A program made the translations under genes and the position numbers. The notes under the pieces are model-generated. The model worked only from the letters and a program-made list of their open reading frames with translations. It was not told the origin of the DNA and ran no database searches. A stretch of 64,000 bases of DNA from Tenacibaculum singaporense (GTDB lineage: Bacteria > Bacteroidota > Bacteroidia > Flavobacteriales > Flavobacteriaceae), in contig NZ_CP032548.1 of assembly GCF_003867015.1 (NCBI RefSeq), positions 1,369,001 through 1,433,000 of the forward strand. The letters run 5' to 3'. This document shows, piece by piece, positions 55,006 through 63,189 of this stretch (the stretch's first letter is position 1; each line of letters begins with the position of its first letter).

Positions 55006-55557
55006 ATGGATAAGAAAATATTATTATATATAGATAAGGTATTAACTAATCTAAGAAGCCATATTCAAAGAGAAGGCTTGAATAATAGAGAAAGAGATAA
55101 ATTAGAGTTAAGAATAGAGGTTTTTGAAGAAATAAGAAAAGCTTTTGAATGGAAAACATCCAAAGAAGAAAATAAACAAAGTAAAAGAATCTTTCAATTA
55201 GCAAAATCTAGAGAACAAGGTCTTGATGTAAAACATCAACTCAATGAAATTAATCTATATTCAAAAATAAGAGAGGTTATTCCATATATAATGGCAGTTA
55301 GTTATAAAATAAATATGGAAGAAAAGCATCTTACAGAAGATTTGTTAAATTTTTGTGAGAAGCAATTAGAGATTATAGATCATTCTTCATATAAAAATAA
55401 GGTATGTTTTCCTTCAAAAAAAGAAGTTGAAGAAGCTTTTAAGTGTTATACAGAAAGAATAAAACCTAATAAAATTCCAACTTTAAAAATATATAAACAA
55501 CCAGAAGTAAATAAAAAAATTGAGGAATTATATAAGTTTTTTTTATCCTTGAGCTAA
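55006..55557 (+). CDS. Unknown 183-residue protein, possibly the 5' part of a broken deaminase-type toxin gene
   Basis: I do not recognise this family. The protein is helical and charged (KVLTNLRSHIQREGLNNRER, then KEENKQSKRIFQLAKSREQG) and has no signal peptide or membrane helix. Its frame ends just after an eight-T run (55537-55544). Removing one T would shift into the frame of the following deaminase-like tail, although a TGA at 55550 would still have to be read or be a mutation. QPEVNKKIEELYKFF near its end lies at about the right distance upstream to be the HxE-type helix of a deaminase, with His lost. The hypothesis of one broken gene is mine and is not proven; the ORF could also be an independent protein. 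Confidence 0.45.
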   Translation: MDKKILLYIDKVLTNLRSHIQREGLNNRERDKLELRIEVFEEIRKAFEWKTSKEENKQSKRIFQLAKSREQGLDVKHQLNEINLYSKIREVIPYIMAVSYKINMEEKHLTEDLLNFCEKQLEIIDHSSYKNKVCFPSKKEVEEAFKCYTERIKPNKIPTLKIYKQPEVNKKIEELYKFFLSLS

Positions 55558-55705
55558 AAGAGGGAAAATTTATCCAAATATTCAAGGAGAAGTTAAATTA
55601 GTTTCTGAACTACCTTACTGTATGTCTTGTCAGGGAATGATACAAGATTTTAGTACAATGTTCACTAATGTAAAAATTATATTAATAGATGGTCTAAAAT
55701 ATTAA
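55553..55705 (+). pseudogene. Deaminase-fold toxin tail without start codon
   Basis: Between a TGA at 55550 and a stop at 55703-55705 the frame is open and reads GKIYPNIQGEVKLVSELPYC followed by MSCQGMIQDFSTMFTNVKII. ELPYCMSCQGMIQDF matches the PCxxC zinc/active-site helix of nucleic-acid deaminase toxins from polymorphic toxin systems (typical form TELxPCxSCxGVIxQF), and the following strand fits the same fold. There is no usable start codon and no HxE helix in this frame, so it is a fragment or a silent toxin tip. Family recognition is by motif only. Confidence 0.5.
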
Positions 55706-55707
55706 AA

Positions 55708-55926
55708 ATGAAAATAAAAAAAGTAGTTTATTCACCTTTAGCAGTTGAACAATTAGTTTATAAATTTAATAATAATACAGAAATTGAATTGATTAATACT
55801 GACTATGCAGATGGAACATCTTTTGTAACCATAGATATCAAAGAAATCTCAATTGAACTTATTTATGACTTTGCATATCAATTAGGAAGTTTAGAAAAGT
55901 ATTTAGCAATGAAAGGGGATAGTTGA
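55708..55926 (+). CDS. Unknown 72-residue protein, probably truncated by a nonsense codon
   Basis: The protein (MKIKKVVYSPLAVEQLVYKF ... GSLEKYLAMKGDS) has no family I recognise. It starts 2 bases after the deaminase tail, the usual place of an immunity gene. The frame continues past the TGA stop at 55924 for 14 more sense codons, LPLDEYPFPPEKED, then TAA at 55969. That tail looks like real protein, so TGA may replace an ancestral TGG. Role as a former immunity protein is speculation based on position. Confidence 0.45.
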   Translation: MKIKKVVYSPLAVEQLVYKFNNNTEIELINTDYADGTSFVTIDIKEISIELIYDFAYQLGSLEKYLAMKGDS

Positions 55927-55987
55927 TTACCTTTAGATGAATACCCATTTCCTCCAGAAAAAGAGGATTAATAAAACTAAAGTAAAC

Positions 55988-56623
55988 ATGTCTAAAAGTA
56001 ATTTTATTTTATATACGCTAGCCTATGTAGGCATTGCTGCTTTATTAGCATTTATAGGAGGTCCAGATATTTTAAATGGTGGTAGAGAGATAAATATAAA
56101 ACCTGAAGTATTTAATAAAGTAAAAAGGATTGATTTAAAATATAATAACTTGGATATACATCCATTAATGAGGAATAGGTTAAATTTTGATATAGTTACA
56201 GATAATAAAATAGTTCATTTTCAATATTATATACCAGATGAGAGCTATAAACCTTTATTGGCAGTTTTAAAAAAAGAAAAATTAATTAAAAATGAAGAAG
56301 ATTTTTTTAGTTCACTTCCTATTAGTTTGAATGAGGGTGAACTAGGTTTTATAAACACATTAGAAGTAATTTATAGTAAAGAAAAGTTAGTATATCTAGC
56401 TATAAATAAAGAAACCATTCTTGGGAGTATTCCAAATGTTAAGAAAGGAATAATTATTTGTTTAGGGTATATTATAACAATACTAGGGTGGTCTGGATTA
56501 TTGTTATTACCTATTGGAGCATATTTTCAAATAAAAGATAAAGAAGAGCATGGTACAACTATTTATGTGCCAAATAAATTAGAAGGAATAAAAAACTTTT
56601 TTAAAAATTTTACAAAGAAATAA
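55988..56623 (+). CDS. Unknown two-helix membrane protein
   Basis: A 211-residue protein from the ATG at 55988 (an in-frame ATG at 55937 overlaps the tail of the previous frame). One helix lies near residues 6-25 (FILYTLAYVGIAALLAFIGG) and a second near 155-178 (IIICLGYIITILGWSGLLLL), with a roughly 125-residue soluble domain between them (INIKPEVFNKVKRIDLKYNN). No family recognised. It lies in the accessory patch and could be a receptor-type or immunity protein, but nothing in the sequence shows this. Confidence 0.55.
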   Translation: MSKSNFILYTLAYVGIAALLAFIGGPDILNGGREINIKPEVFNKVKRIDLKYNNLDIHPLMRNRLNFDIVTDNKIVHFQYYIPDESYKPLLAVLKKEKLIKNEEDFFSSLPISLNEGELGFINTLEVIYSKEKLVYLAINKETILGSIPNVKKGIIICLGYIITILGWSGLLLLPIGAYFQIKDKEEHGTTIYVPNKLEGIKNFFKNFTKK

Positions 56624-56761
56624 GCTAAAGCTTAGTCAAAATGGAATTACAAAAAGAATAATTACTTCACTTGTTATGATGGAGCTTGTTTTCAATATTA
56701 AAATAAGTGTAACAAAATTTTAATTAACTCGTCTTTTAAGTATACTAACTAAAAAAGTACT

Positions 56762-56917
56762 ATGAGTTTATTAAGAGTTTTATTAGCAATATTTTTTCCA
56801 CCGTTAGCAGTTATAGGTAAAGGCTGTGGGTCTATTATTATAGTGTTTTTACTAACACTTTGCGGATGGGTTCCAGGAGTAATTGCTGCACTAATTATAT
56901 TAAACAACCCAAATTAA
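56762..56917 (+). CDS. YqaE/Pmp3 family small membrane protein
   Basis: A 51-residue protein with two hydrophobic helices (LLRVLLAIFFPPLAVIGKGC and IIIVFLLTLCGWVPGVIAAL) and the Pmp3 hallmark FFPPLAV plus GWVPGVIAAL. These proteins sit in the cytoplasmic membrane and are induced by stress; the exact function is unsettled. It stands alone before a terminator shared with the phosphatase gene. Confidence 0.9.
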   Translation: MSLLRVLLAIFFPPLAVIGKGCGSIIIVFLLTLCGWVPGVIAALIILNNPN

Positions 56918-56950
56918 ACGATATGTTGATTTGAGAATATGAATTAATTA

Positions 56951-56986
56951 AAAACGCCATTTTGAGTTTATCAAAATGGCGTTTTC
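56951..56986. terminator. Bidirectional terminator between the YqaE and PafA-type genes
   Basis: AAAACGCCATTTTGA (56951-56965) pairs with TCAAAATGGCGTTTT (56971-56985) between converging genes. Confidence 0.9.
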
Positions 56987-57008
56987 TATTTTTATCTTCT
57001 AAGTTTTT

Positions 57009-58646
57009 CTATTCAAGAACTTCTTCAATAATCTCTCCAGAACATCCATTAGGGAATTCTATCTGTAATAAATTAGAAATGGTAGGAGCTATATCTACAA
57101 TTTCATATTTCTTTTTAGAAACACCTTGCTTAATTCCATTTCCATAGAAAATCATAGGAATGTGTGTGTCGTATGAGTATCCAGAACCGTGAGTTGTTCC
57201 TTTTCTAGAGCTACTTGCAATAGTTGATGGATTAGGAACTAAAATTACATCACCAGAAAGCTTTTGATTGTAACCATTTTGTAATACATGTAAAACTCCG
57301 TTTGTAAACGTAGTGGTCTGCATGGTTCTCGCAGTTACCGATTTATAAATCTTTTTATGATTAATGGCTTCATCCGCTATGGTTTGTGCCACATTTTCAT
57401 AGTTAAGGTTTAACTCTCTAATCTTATCTTTATTTAAGAAAACTTGGAAGTTAGAAACGTTTTCAATGATTTCGTCAGATTTAAAATGCTTTAAGGTAAT
57501 CTCATTTAAAAAGTTTTTAAAAGCAACAGGCTTTACATAACCAGCAGGTATTTTTAAAGACTCTAAGTATGAAGGAACTTGTACAGCAGCATGATCTGCA
57601 GTTAAGAATAAGGTATAATTCCCTTTTCCAACTTGTGTATCTAAAAACTTAAATAATTCTGCTAAATCTTGATCTAAACGTAAATAAGTGTCTTCAATTT
57701 CTTTAGAAGCAACTCCAAATTGATGTCCAACATAATCGGTAGAAGAATAGCTAACCGCTAAAAAGTCAGTATATGCTGATTTTCCTAAGTTTTCACCAAC
57801 AATAGCTGCTTTAGCAAAATCGGTTGTGATAGAGTTACCAGCAGGAATACCTTTTATAATGCTATAGTTGTTGTTACTCTTTCTTAAAGATGGAATGTCG
57901 TGTGGAAAAACTGGCTTTTCTTCCCTTTTAAAAGTAGCTTCAAAATTATTATTATCTTCTATACTTTGTTTGTAGGTAGTAATATCATATAAAGTTTCCC
58001 AAGGCTTACTTAAGTATTCGTCTGCTTTTCCAGAAGCATTAAATTCTTGTACCCAATTAGGTAATTCATTTAGGTAAAAAGAAGAAGAAATCCACTGTCC
58101 TTTATCACCACCATCAAACCAATAAGCAGCATTAGCTGTGTGTCCTGCTGGTAAAATAGCAGAACGATCTTTTATAGCAACACCAATAGTTTTACCATTC
58201 ATGTTTTGAGCTAATTTTAATTGATCAGTCATAGTTGTAGTAAACATTCTGTAAGGAGATTTTTTACCTCCTTCACCATCGTTACCAACTGTGTTGTAGT
58301 TATTGTCATCAACACAATAAATGGTTTTCTTTAAATACTTATCGTACCAATGATTGCTAATAATACCGTGGTTAGTAGGAGTTGTCCCTGTATATATAGA
58401 AGTATGTCCTACAGCTGTGTAGGTAGGAATGTAATTGTAGTGTGCGTTTTCTAAAGAGTACCCCTCTCTAAGCAAACGTTTAAAACCGTCATTTCCATAT
58501 CTATCAGCAAAACGAGTAAGGTAATCGTAACGCATTTGGTCAATAACAACACCAACTACAAGTTTTGGTTTTTGAGTATTTGTTTTTTTGTTAACAGAGC
58601 AGCTTGTTAAACATATTATAGCTGCTAAAAAAGCTATTTTTCTCAT
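57009..58646 (-). CDS. PafA-type alkaline phosphatase, lipoprotein
   Basis: A 545-residue enzyme of the alkaline phosphatase superfamily. MRKIAFLAAIICLTSCSVNK is a lipoprotein signal with Cys16. The metal ligand D36 (VVIDQMRYDYL), nucleophile T77 (PTYTAVGHTSIYTG), N98 (ISNHWYD) and the KxR pair in AIKDRSAILPAGH correspond to T79, N100, K162 and R164 of Elizabethkingia PafA, a phosphate-irrepressible monoesterase. LTADHAAVQVP and GSGYSYDTHIPM supply the other zinc ligands. A minus-strand TACCTTTG (58670-58677) is the probable -7 element. It releases phosphate from organic esters in the periplasm. Confidence 0.92.
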   Translation of the reverse strand: MRKIAFLAAIICLTSCSVNKKTNTQKPKLVVGVVIDQMRYDYLTRFADRYGNDGFKRLLREGYSLENAHYNYIPTYTAVGHTSIYTGTTPTNHGIISNHWYDKYLKKTIYCVDDNNYNTVGNDGEGGKKSPYRMFTTTMTDQLKLAQNMNGKTIGVAIKDRSAILPAGHTANAAYWFDGGDKGQWISSSFYLNELPNWVQEFNASGKADEYLSKPWETLYDITTYKQSIEDNNNFEATFKREEKPVFPHDIPSLRKSNNNYSIIKGIPAGNSITTDFAKAAIVGENLGKSAYTDFLAVSYSSTDYVGHQFGVASKEIEDTYLRLDQDLAELFKFLDTQVGKGNYTLFLTADHAAVQVPSYLESLKIPAGYVKPVAFKNFLNEITLKHFKSDEIIENVSNFQVFLNKDKIRELNLNYENVAQTIADEAINHKKIYKSVTARTMQTTTFTNGVLHVLQNGYNQKLSGDVILVPNPSTIASSSRKGTTHGSGYSYDTHIPMIFYGNGIKQGVSKKKYEIVDIAPTISNLLQIEFPNGCSGEIIEEVLE

Positions 58647-58669
58647 TTTGTTTTTTGAAAATTAAAACT

Positions 58670-58677
58670 CAAAGGTA
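58670..58677 (-). promoter_or_regulatory. -7 promoter element of the PafA-type gene
   Basis: Minus-strand TACCTTTG matches TAnnTTTG, with a predicted start near 58663 and a leader of about 17 bases. The region to 58764 also serves the divergent MlaE gene, where TACTTTAG (58733-58740) is a possible -7 variant. Confidence 0.5.
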
Positions 58678-58764
58678 CACAAAAAGCAAGCTAAAACTTG
58701 TAAATAAGGCGATGAGTTAATGGTTTTTTAATACTTTAGCAAAAAAGAAAATATATTTCATTTA

Positions 58765-59505
58765 ATGAATTACATTGAGCATATAGGTAAATACTTTTCA
58801 ATGCTAAAACAGGTTTTTTCAAAACCTCAGAGGGCAAGAGTATTTCGTGAAGCTTTGTTTAGAGAAGTAGATGAGTTAGGGCATAAGTCGATAGGGATTA
58901 TAGCTTTCATCTCATTTTTTATTGGAGGAGTAATTGCCTTACAAACTGCGTTAAACTTAGAAAGTCCGTTTATACCAAAATCGTTGATTGGTTTTGCAGC
59001 AAAACGATCAGTAATTTTAGAGTTTGCACCTACGTTTTGTTCTATTATTTTAGCAGGTAAAGTAGGATCGTATATAACTTCTAGTATAGGAACTATGCGT
59101 GTTACAGAGCAAATTGATGCACTTGAGGTGATGGGAATTAACTCACTTAATTATTTAGTGCTTCCTAAAATAATAGCCACAGTTTTCTTTTATCCGTTTT
59201 TAATAATTCTAGGAATGTTTTTAGGAATTTTTGGAGGATGGGTAGCTGGAGTTTTATCAGGGCTGTTTTCTGGAGCAGATTACATTGCAGGAGTTCAAAT
59301 GGATTTTGACCCTTTTCTTATAACCTATGCATTAATTAAAACAGTAGTTTTTGCCTTTTTAATAGCTACAGTACCTTCGTACCATGGATACTATGTAAAA
59401 GGAGGTTCACTAGAAGTTGGTAAAGCAAGTACACAGTCTGTAGTTTGGACTACAGTGCTTATTGTAATAGCGAACTATTTCTTAACCCAAATGTTATTAA
59501 CCTAA
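58765..59505 (+). CDS. mlaE: MlaE-type ABC transporter permease
   Basis: A 246-residue permease with five to six helices, matching MlaE (FFIGGVIALQTALNL, then EFAPTFCSIILAGKVGSYIT and SIGTMRVTEQIDALEVMGIN, the coupling helix to the ATPase). In the Mla/Mce system it moves phospholipid across the periplasm. The following ATPase gene overlaps its stop by one base. No Mce substrate-binding gene is in the window; in flavobacteria it is often elsewhere. Confidence 0.92.
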   Translation: MNYIEHIGKYFSMLKQVFSKPQRARVFREALFREVDELGHKSIGIIAFISFFIGGVIALQTALNLESPFIPKSLIGFAAKRSVILEFAPTFCSIILAGKVGSYITSSIGTMRVTEQIDALEVMGINSLNYLVLPKIIATVFFYPFLIILGMFLGIFGGWVAGVLSGLFSGADYIAGVQMDFDPFLITYALIKTVVFAFLIATVPSYHGYYVKGGSLEVGKASTQSVVWTTVLIVIANYFLTQMLLT

Positions 59506-60269
59506 TGATAAAAGTAAATAATTTACATAAAGGATTTAATGGTGTTGAGATTTTAAAAGGAATAACAACCTCATTTAAGCCAGGAGAAACAAGTTTGATA
59601 ATTGGTCAGAGTGGTTCTGGTAAAACAGTATTTTTAAAGTCATTAATTGGTCTGCATACACCTGAAGAAGGAACAATTGTTTACGATGGGTTAGCAAATA
59701 TTGACATGACAATAGAAGATAAACGTCAATTTCGTCAAGAATTAGGAATGGTATTTCAGGGAAGTGCTTTGTTTGATTCCCAAACAGTAGAAGAAAACGT
59801 AATGTTTCCTTTAAAAATGTTTACCAAACAGCCTGAAAGCGAAATGTTGGATAGGGTGAATTTTGTATTGAAGCGTGTAAACTTAGAAAATTCGAATAAA
59901 AAGTTTCCAGCTGAATTATCAGGAGGAATGCAAAAACGTGTAGCAATTGCTCGTGCAATTGTCATGAATCCTAAATACTTGTTTTGTGATGAACCTAATT
60001 CAGGTTTAGATCCGCAAACATCTATCGTTATAGATAACTTAATTCAAGAAATTACCGATGAGTATAAAATTACTACAGTAATAAATACACACGATATGAA
60101 TTCGGTGATGGAAATAGGAGATAAGATAGTTTTTCTAAAAAATGGAGTCAAAGCATGGGAAGGATCACATAAAGAAATCTTCAAAACAGATAATGAAGCA
60201 GTGGTAGATTTTGTGTATTCATCTAATTTATTTAAAAAAGTTAGAAAAGCATACTTAAATGATCTTTAG
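59505..60269 (+). CDS. mlaF: MlaF-type ABC transporter ATP-binding protein
   Basis: A 254-residue ABC ATPase. The ATG at 59505 (MIKVNNLHKGF) overlaps the MlaE stop (TAATG); an upstream ATG at 59445 lies inside mlaE and is rejected. Walker A is GQSGSGKTV, the Q-loop VFQGSALFDSQTV, signature LSGGMQKRVAIARA, Walker B YLFCDEPNSGLDP and switch His NTHDMNSV. The GM of LSGGM is typical of MlaF. Partner of the permease just upstream. Confidence 0.93.
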   Translation: MIKVNNLHKGFNGVEILKGITTSFKPGETSLIIGQSGSGKTVFLKSLIGLHTPEEGTIVYDGLANIDMTIEDKRQFRQELGMVFQGSALFDSQTVEENVMFPLKMFTKQPESEMLDRVNFVLKRVNLENSNKKFPAELSGGMQKRVAIARAIVMNPKYLFCDEPNSGLDPQTSIVIDNLIQEITDEYKITTVINTHDMNSVMEIGDKIVFLKNGVKAWEGSHKEIFKTDNEAVVDFVYSSNLFKKVRKAYLNDL

Positions 60270-60337
60270 GTAACTTTCTGTTAATTAATAGGTAACAAAA
60301 AACATTAAAAATTTTTCAAAAAAACTTCTAAAAAATG

Positions 60338-60368
60338 TTTGTGGGAACAATAAAAGCTTCTATATTTG
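60338..60368 (+). promoter_or_regulatory. Consensus Bacteroidetes promoter for tRNA-Lys
   Basis: TTTG (60338-60341), 19 bases, then TATATTTG (60361-60368), a textbook -33/-7 pair. The predicted start is near 60374, about 29 bases before tRNA-Lys. Confidence 0.75.
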
Positions 60369-60402
60369 CACCCGCAAACGCAGAAAAGCAAAAGCAAAAA
60401 AT

Positions 60403-60475
60403 GACCGGGTAGCTCAGTTGGTAGAGCATCTCCCTTTTAAGGAGAGGGTCCTGGGTTCGAGCCCCAGCCCGGTCA
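60403..60475 (+). tRNA. tRNA-Lys (TTT)
   Basis: A 73-base cloverleaf with acceptor GACCGGG/CCCGGTC and anticodon TTT in CTCCCTTTTAAGGAG. Confidence 0.97.
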
Positions 60476-60480
60476 CTAGT

Positions 60481-60513
60481 AAAGCTTCTCGATTTTACTG
60501 AGAAGCTTTTTTT
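60481..60513 (+). terminator. Terminator-like hairpin between tRNA-Lys and tRNA-Tyr
   Basis: AAAGCTTCTC (60481-60490) pairs with GAGAAGCTTT (60500-60509) and a T run follows. Read-through would be needed to transcribe tRNA-Tyr from the same promoter. Confidence 0.75.
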
Positions 60514-60522
60514 AAAAGCTTT

Positions 60523-60605
60523 GGGGAGATTCCAGAGCGGCCAAATGGGACGGACTGTAACTCCGTTGTCTTACGACTTCGCAGGTTCGAATCCTGCTCT
60601 CCCCA
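60523..60605 (+). tRNA. tRNA-Tyr (GTA), second copy
   Basis: An 83-base class II tRNA, identical base for base with that at 13666-13748. It lies behind a terminator-like hairpin after tRNA-Lys. Confidence 0.97.
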
Positions 60606-60607
60606 CG

Positions 60608-60638
60608 AAAACTCAATCATATCGATTGAGTTTTTTTG
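60608..60638 (+). terminator. Intrinsic terminator after tRNA-Tyr
   Basis: AAACTCAATC (60609-60618) pairs with GATTGAGTTT (60624-60633), followed by T. Confidence 0.9.
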
Positions 60639-60671
60639 TTTGTATAATTATATTGTTTAATATTTTGTATT

Positions 60672-60698
60672 TTTTGTTAAACAAAATATGTATTTTTG
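60672..60698 (+). promoter_or_regulatory. Promoter and palindrome upstream of the TonB-dependent receptor gene
   Basis: The perfect palindrome TTTTGTT-A-AACAAAA (60672-60686) lies immediately before a -7 element TATTTTTG (60691-60698), 22 bases upstream of the receptor ATG. A regulator bound there would cover the promoter. Confidence 0.45.
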
Positions 60699-60719
60699 TT
60701 AGGTCTTAAATAATATGAT

Positions 60720-63119
60720 ATGAGAAAAGTGTTGATACTCTTGGTTTTACTTCAGTCGTTTACTGGAATGTCCCAAAATGAGGGAGGAATTTCAGGGAGG
60801 GTTATTGATTCTAAAACAAGAGAAGTACTTCCTTTCGTTAATGTTTTAGTCTATGGAACAGGAATAGGGGCAGTTTCAAATGAAAAAGGAGAGTTTGTCT
60901 TGAGTAATGTTCCTTTAGGATATAATAAAATACAAGCATCGTTTGTAGGCTATAAGACGTTAATTTCTGACGAGTATTTAGTTACTAAAGATAATTCGCC
61001 ATATATAACCTTAGAGTTAATTGAAGATGCAACACAGTTAAAAGAAGTTCAAATACAAGCACCACTATTTAAAGAGTCTGTAGATAGCCCTTTATCGCTT
61101 CAAAGTTTGGGTATAGCAGAAATAGAAAAGAACCCAGGAGGTAATAGAGATGTGTTAAAAGTAATTCAGTCTTTTCCTGGTGTAGCCTCTAATCCTGGAT
61201 TTAGAAATGATATTATTATTAGAGGAGGAGCAACTTCTGAAAATAAGTTTTATTTAGATGGAATTGAAGTTCCTGTAATAAATCATTTTCAAACACAAGG
61301 AGCAACTGGTGGACCGGTTGGAATTATGAATGCAGATTTAATTCGTAAGGTAGATTTTTATTCAAGTGCTTTTCCTGCTAATAGGGGTAACTCTTTAAGT
61401 TCTGTTATAGAGTTTACACAAAAAAGAGGTAATCCGACTTCGTTAAATACGAGAGCAACTATTGGAACTTCAGACGCAGGAATTACCTTAGATGGTCCAT
61501 TAGGAAAGAACACAACCTTTATGTTTTCTGCACGACAATCGTATTTACAGTTTTTATTTAAGTTGACAAAACTTCCTTTTTTACCTACATACAGCGATTT
61601 TCAAGTGAATGTTAAATCACAATTATCAAAAAACAGTGAATTATCAATAGTTGCTTTGGGTGCTATTGATGATTTTGAAATTAATAAAGAGGTAAATGAT
61701 GGTGAAACAGATTTAGAAACGATAAAGAGAAATAAAGTTATTTTAAATGCTGTTCCCGTAAACAGCCAATCGAATTATACAGTAGGAGCAAGTTATAAGT
61801 ACTTTGCACCAAACTCAACACACTTGGTTGTGTTAAGTAGGAATGAGTGGAAAAACAAGGCGGTGAAATATTTTTTAAATGAAGAAATACCAGCAAACTT
61901 ATTGTTAGATTATTCATCTAAAGAGATAGAGAATAAATTGCGATACGAAAACAGTTTTGAAACTGCCAACAAAATTGATTTTAACTTAGGTTTTAACCTA
62001 GAAACAGCGAGGTATACAAATAGTAATTATCAGAAAAATGCTAATTCAGATGGAGTTATCATTTACGATTTTAATTCAGCCATAGATTTTGTTAAATACG
62101 GGGCTTTCGGACAAGTATCAAAAAGATATTTAGATGAAAAATTAGGAGTTTCTTTTGGGTTTAGAATGGATGGAATAGACTACAATTCAGAAATGAAAAA
62201 TCCATTCAATCAGTTTTCACCACGGTTGTCGTTAAGTTATGATTTGTCTGAAAAATGGATGGTGAGTTCTTCAGTTGGGCGTTACTATCAATTGCCATCT
62301 TATACAGTATTAGGATATAAAAATGATGTAGGCGAATTTGAGAACAAAAATGGATTGAAGTATATACAATCAGATCATTTTGTAAGCGGATTGAGTTATA
62401 AGCCTGATACAAGCTCAAAAATAACCTTTGAAGGGTTTTACAAAGGATATAAAAATTATCCATTTTCAATAAGAAATCAGATAAGTCTAGCAAACCTAGG
62501 TGCTGATTTTGGTATAATAGGAAACGAAGCAGTAAGTTCAACCTCTGAAGGTAGAGCGTATGGTTTTGAGTTATTGGCACAAAAGAAATCATATAGTGGA
62601 CTGTATGGAATAGCGTCGTATACTTTTGTGAGAAGTGAATTTAAAGATGCGCAAAGAGCCTATATTCCCTCAACTTGGGATAATAAACACTTGCTAACAA
62701 TTACAGCAGGAAAAAAACTAAACAGAAACTGGGAAATAGGAACGAAATTTCGATTAGTTGGTGGTAAACCTTATACGCCATACGATTTAGACGCTTCTTC
62801 TTTAAAAGATAATTATGATGTGCAAAACGGCGGAATTTTAGATTATACCAAACTAAACACAGAAAGATTAGATACGTATACACAACTAGATATACGTGTA
62901 GATAAAACATGGTTCTTAAAGAAAGCGGCCATAAACTTATATTTAGATGTTCAAAATATATATGCTAGTAGCTCTAAACAGCAACCATTTTTATTACCTA
63001 TTGAAGATGGAAATGGAAGAGTGACCGATCCTAACGATAGTTCAAGATATTTATTAGAAGAAATAGAAAGTACAACAGGAAGAGCTTTACCTCGTATAGG
63101 TGTTATAATAGATTTTTAA
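60720..63119 (+). CDS. TonB-dependent receptor with CarboxypepD_reg-like N-terminal domain
   Basis: A 799-residue outer-membrane receptor. After the signal (MRKVLILLVLLQSFTGMSQ) comes a carboxypeptidase-regulatory-like beta-sandwich at about 24-110 (GGISGRVIDSKTREVLPFVN), then the plug at about 120-230 (GNRDVLKVIQSFPGVASNPG, FRNDIIIRGGATSENKFYLD) and a 22-strand barrel ending in GRALPRIGVIIDF. No SusD partner lies beside it, so it is not a SusCD pair; the substrate is unknown. It has its own promoter with a palindrome. A small AT-rich hairpin (TACTCTTT/AAAGAGTA, 63136-63154) follows without a T run. The C1 peptidase gene begins 70 bases later. Confidence 0.93.
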   Translation: MRKVLILLVLLQSFTGMSQNEGGISGRVIDSKTREVLPFVNVLVYGTGIGAVSNEKGEFVLSNVPLGYNKIQASFVGYKTLISDEYLVTKDNSPYITLELIEDATQLKEVQIQAPLFKESVDSPLSLQSLGIAEIEKNPGGNRDVLKVIQSFPGVASNPGFRNDIIIRGGATSENKFYLDGIEVPVINHFQTQGATGGPVGIMNADLIRKVDFYSSAFPANRGNSLSSVIEFTQKRGNPTSLNTRATIGTSDAGITLDGPLGKNTTFMFSARQSYLQFLFKLTKLPFLPTYSDFQVNVKSQLSKNSELSIVALGAIDDFEINKEVNDGETDLETIKRNKVILNAVPVNSQSNYTVGASYKYFAPNSTHLVVLSRNEWKNKAVKYFLNEEIPANLLLDYSSKEIENKLRYENSFETANKIDFNLGFNLETARYTNSNYQKNANSDGVIIYDFNSAIDFVKYGAFGQVSKRYLDEKLGVSFGFRMDGIDYNSEMKNPFNQFSPRLSLSYDLSEKWMVSSSVGRYYQLPSYTVLGYKNDVGEFENKNGLKYIQSDHFVSGLSYKPDTSSKITFEGFYKGYKNYPFSIRNQISLANLGADFGIIGNEAVSSTSEGRAYGFELLAQKKSYSGLYGIASYTFVRSEFKDAQRAYIPSTWDNKHLLTITAGKKLNRNWEIGTKFRLVGGKPYTPYDLDASSLKDNYDVQNGGILDYTKLNTERLDTYTQLDIRVDKTWFLKKAAINLYLDVQNIYASSSKQQPFLLPIEDGNGRVTDPNDSSRYLLEEIESTTGRALPRIGVIIDF

Positions 63120-63189
63120 CACTTTTGAAGTTTAATACTCTTTTAAAAAGAGTAAATTGCTTGCTTAAATTATCATAAGATTTTTAAAT

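Noticed and set aside
55550..55926. UGA recoding (read-through) to explain two TGA codons in the accessory patch
   Set aside because: TGA works as a normal stop elsewhere, no SECIS-like or read-through context is visible and a T8 frameshift is also needed, so gene decay is simpler.
59445..59504. Earlier ATG for mlaF inside mlaE
   Set aside because: The extra 20 residues are an out-of-frame reading of the MlaE C-terminus; the one-base TAATG overlap start gives a normal ABC N-terminus.
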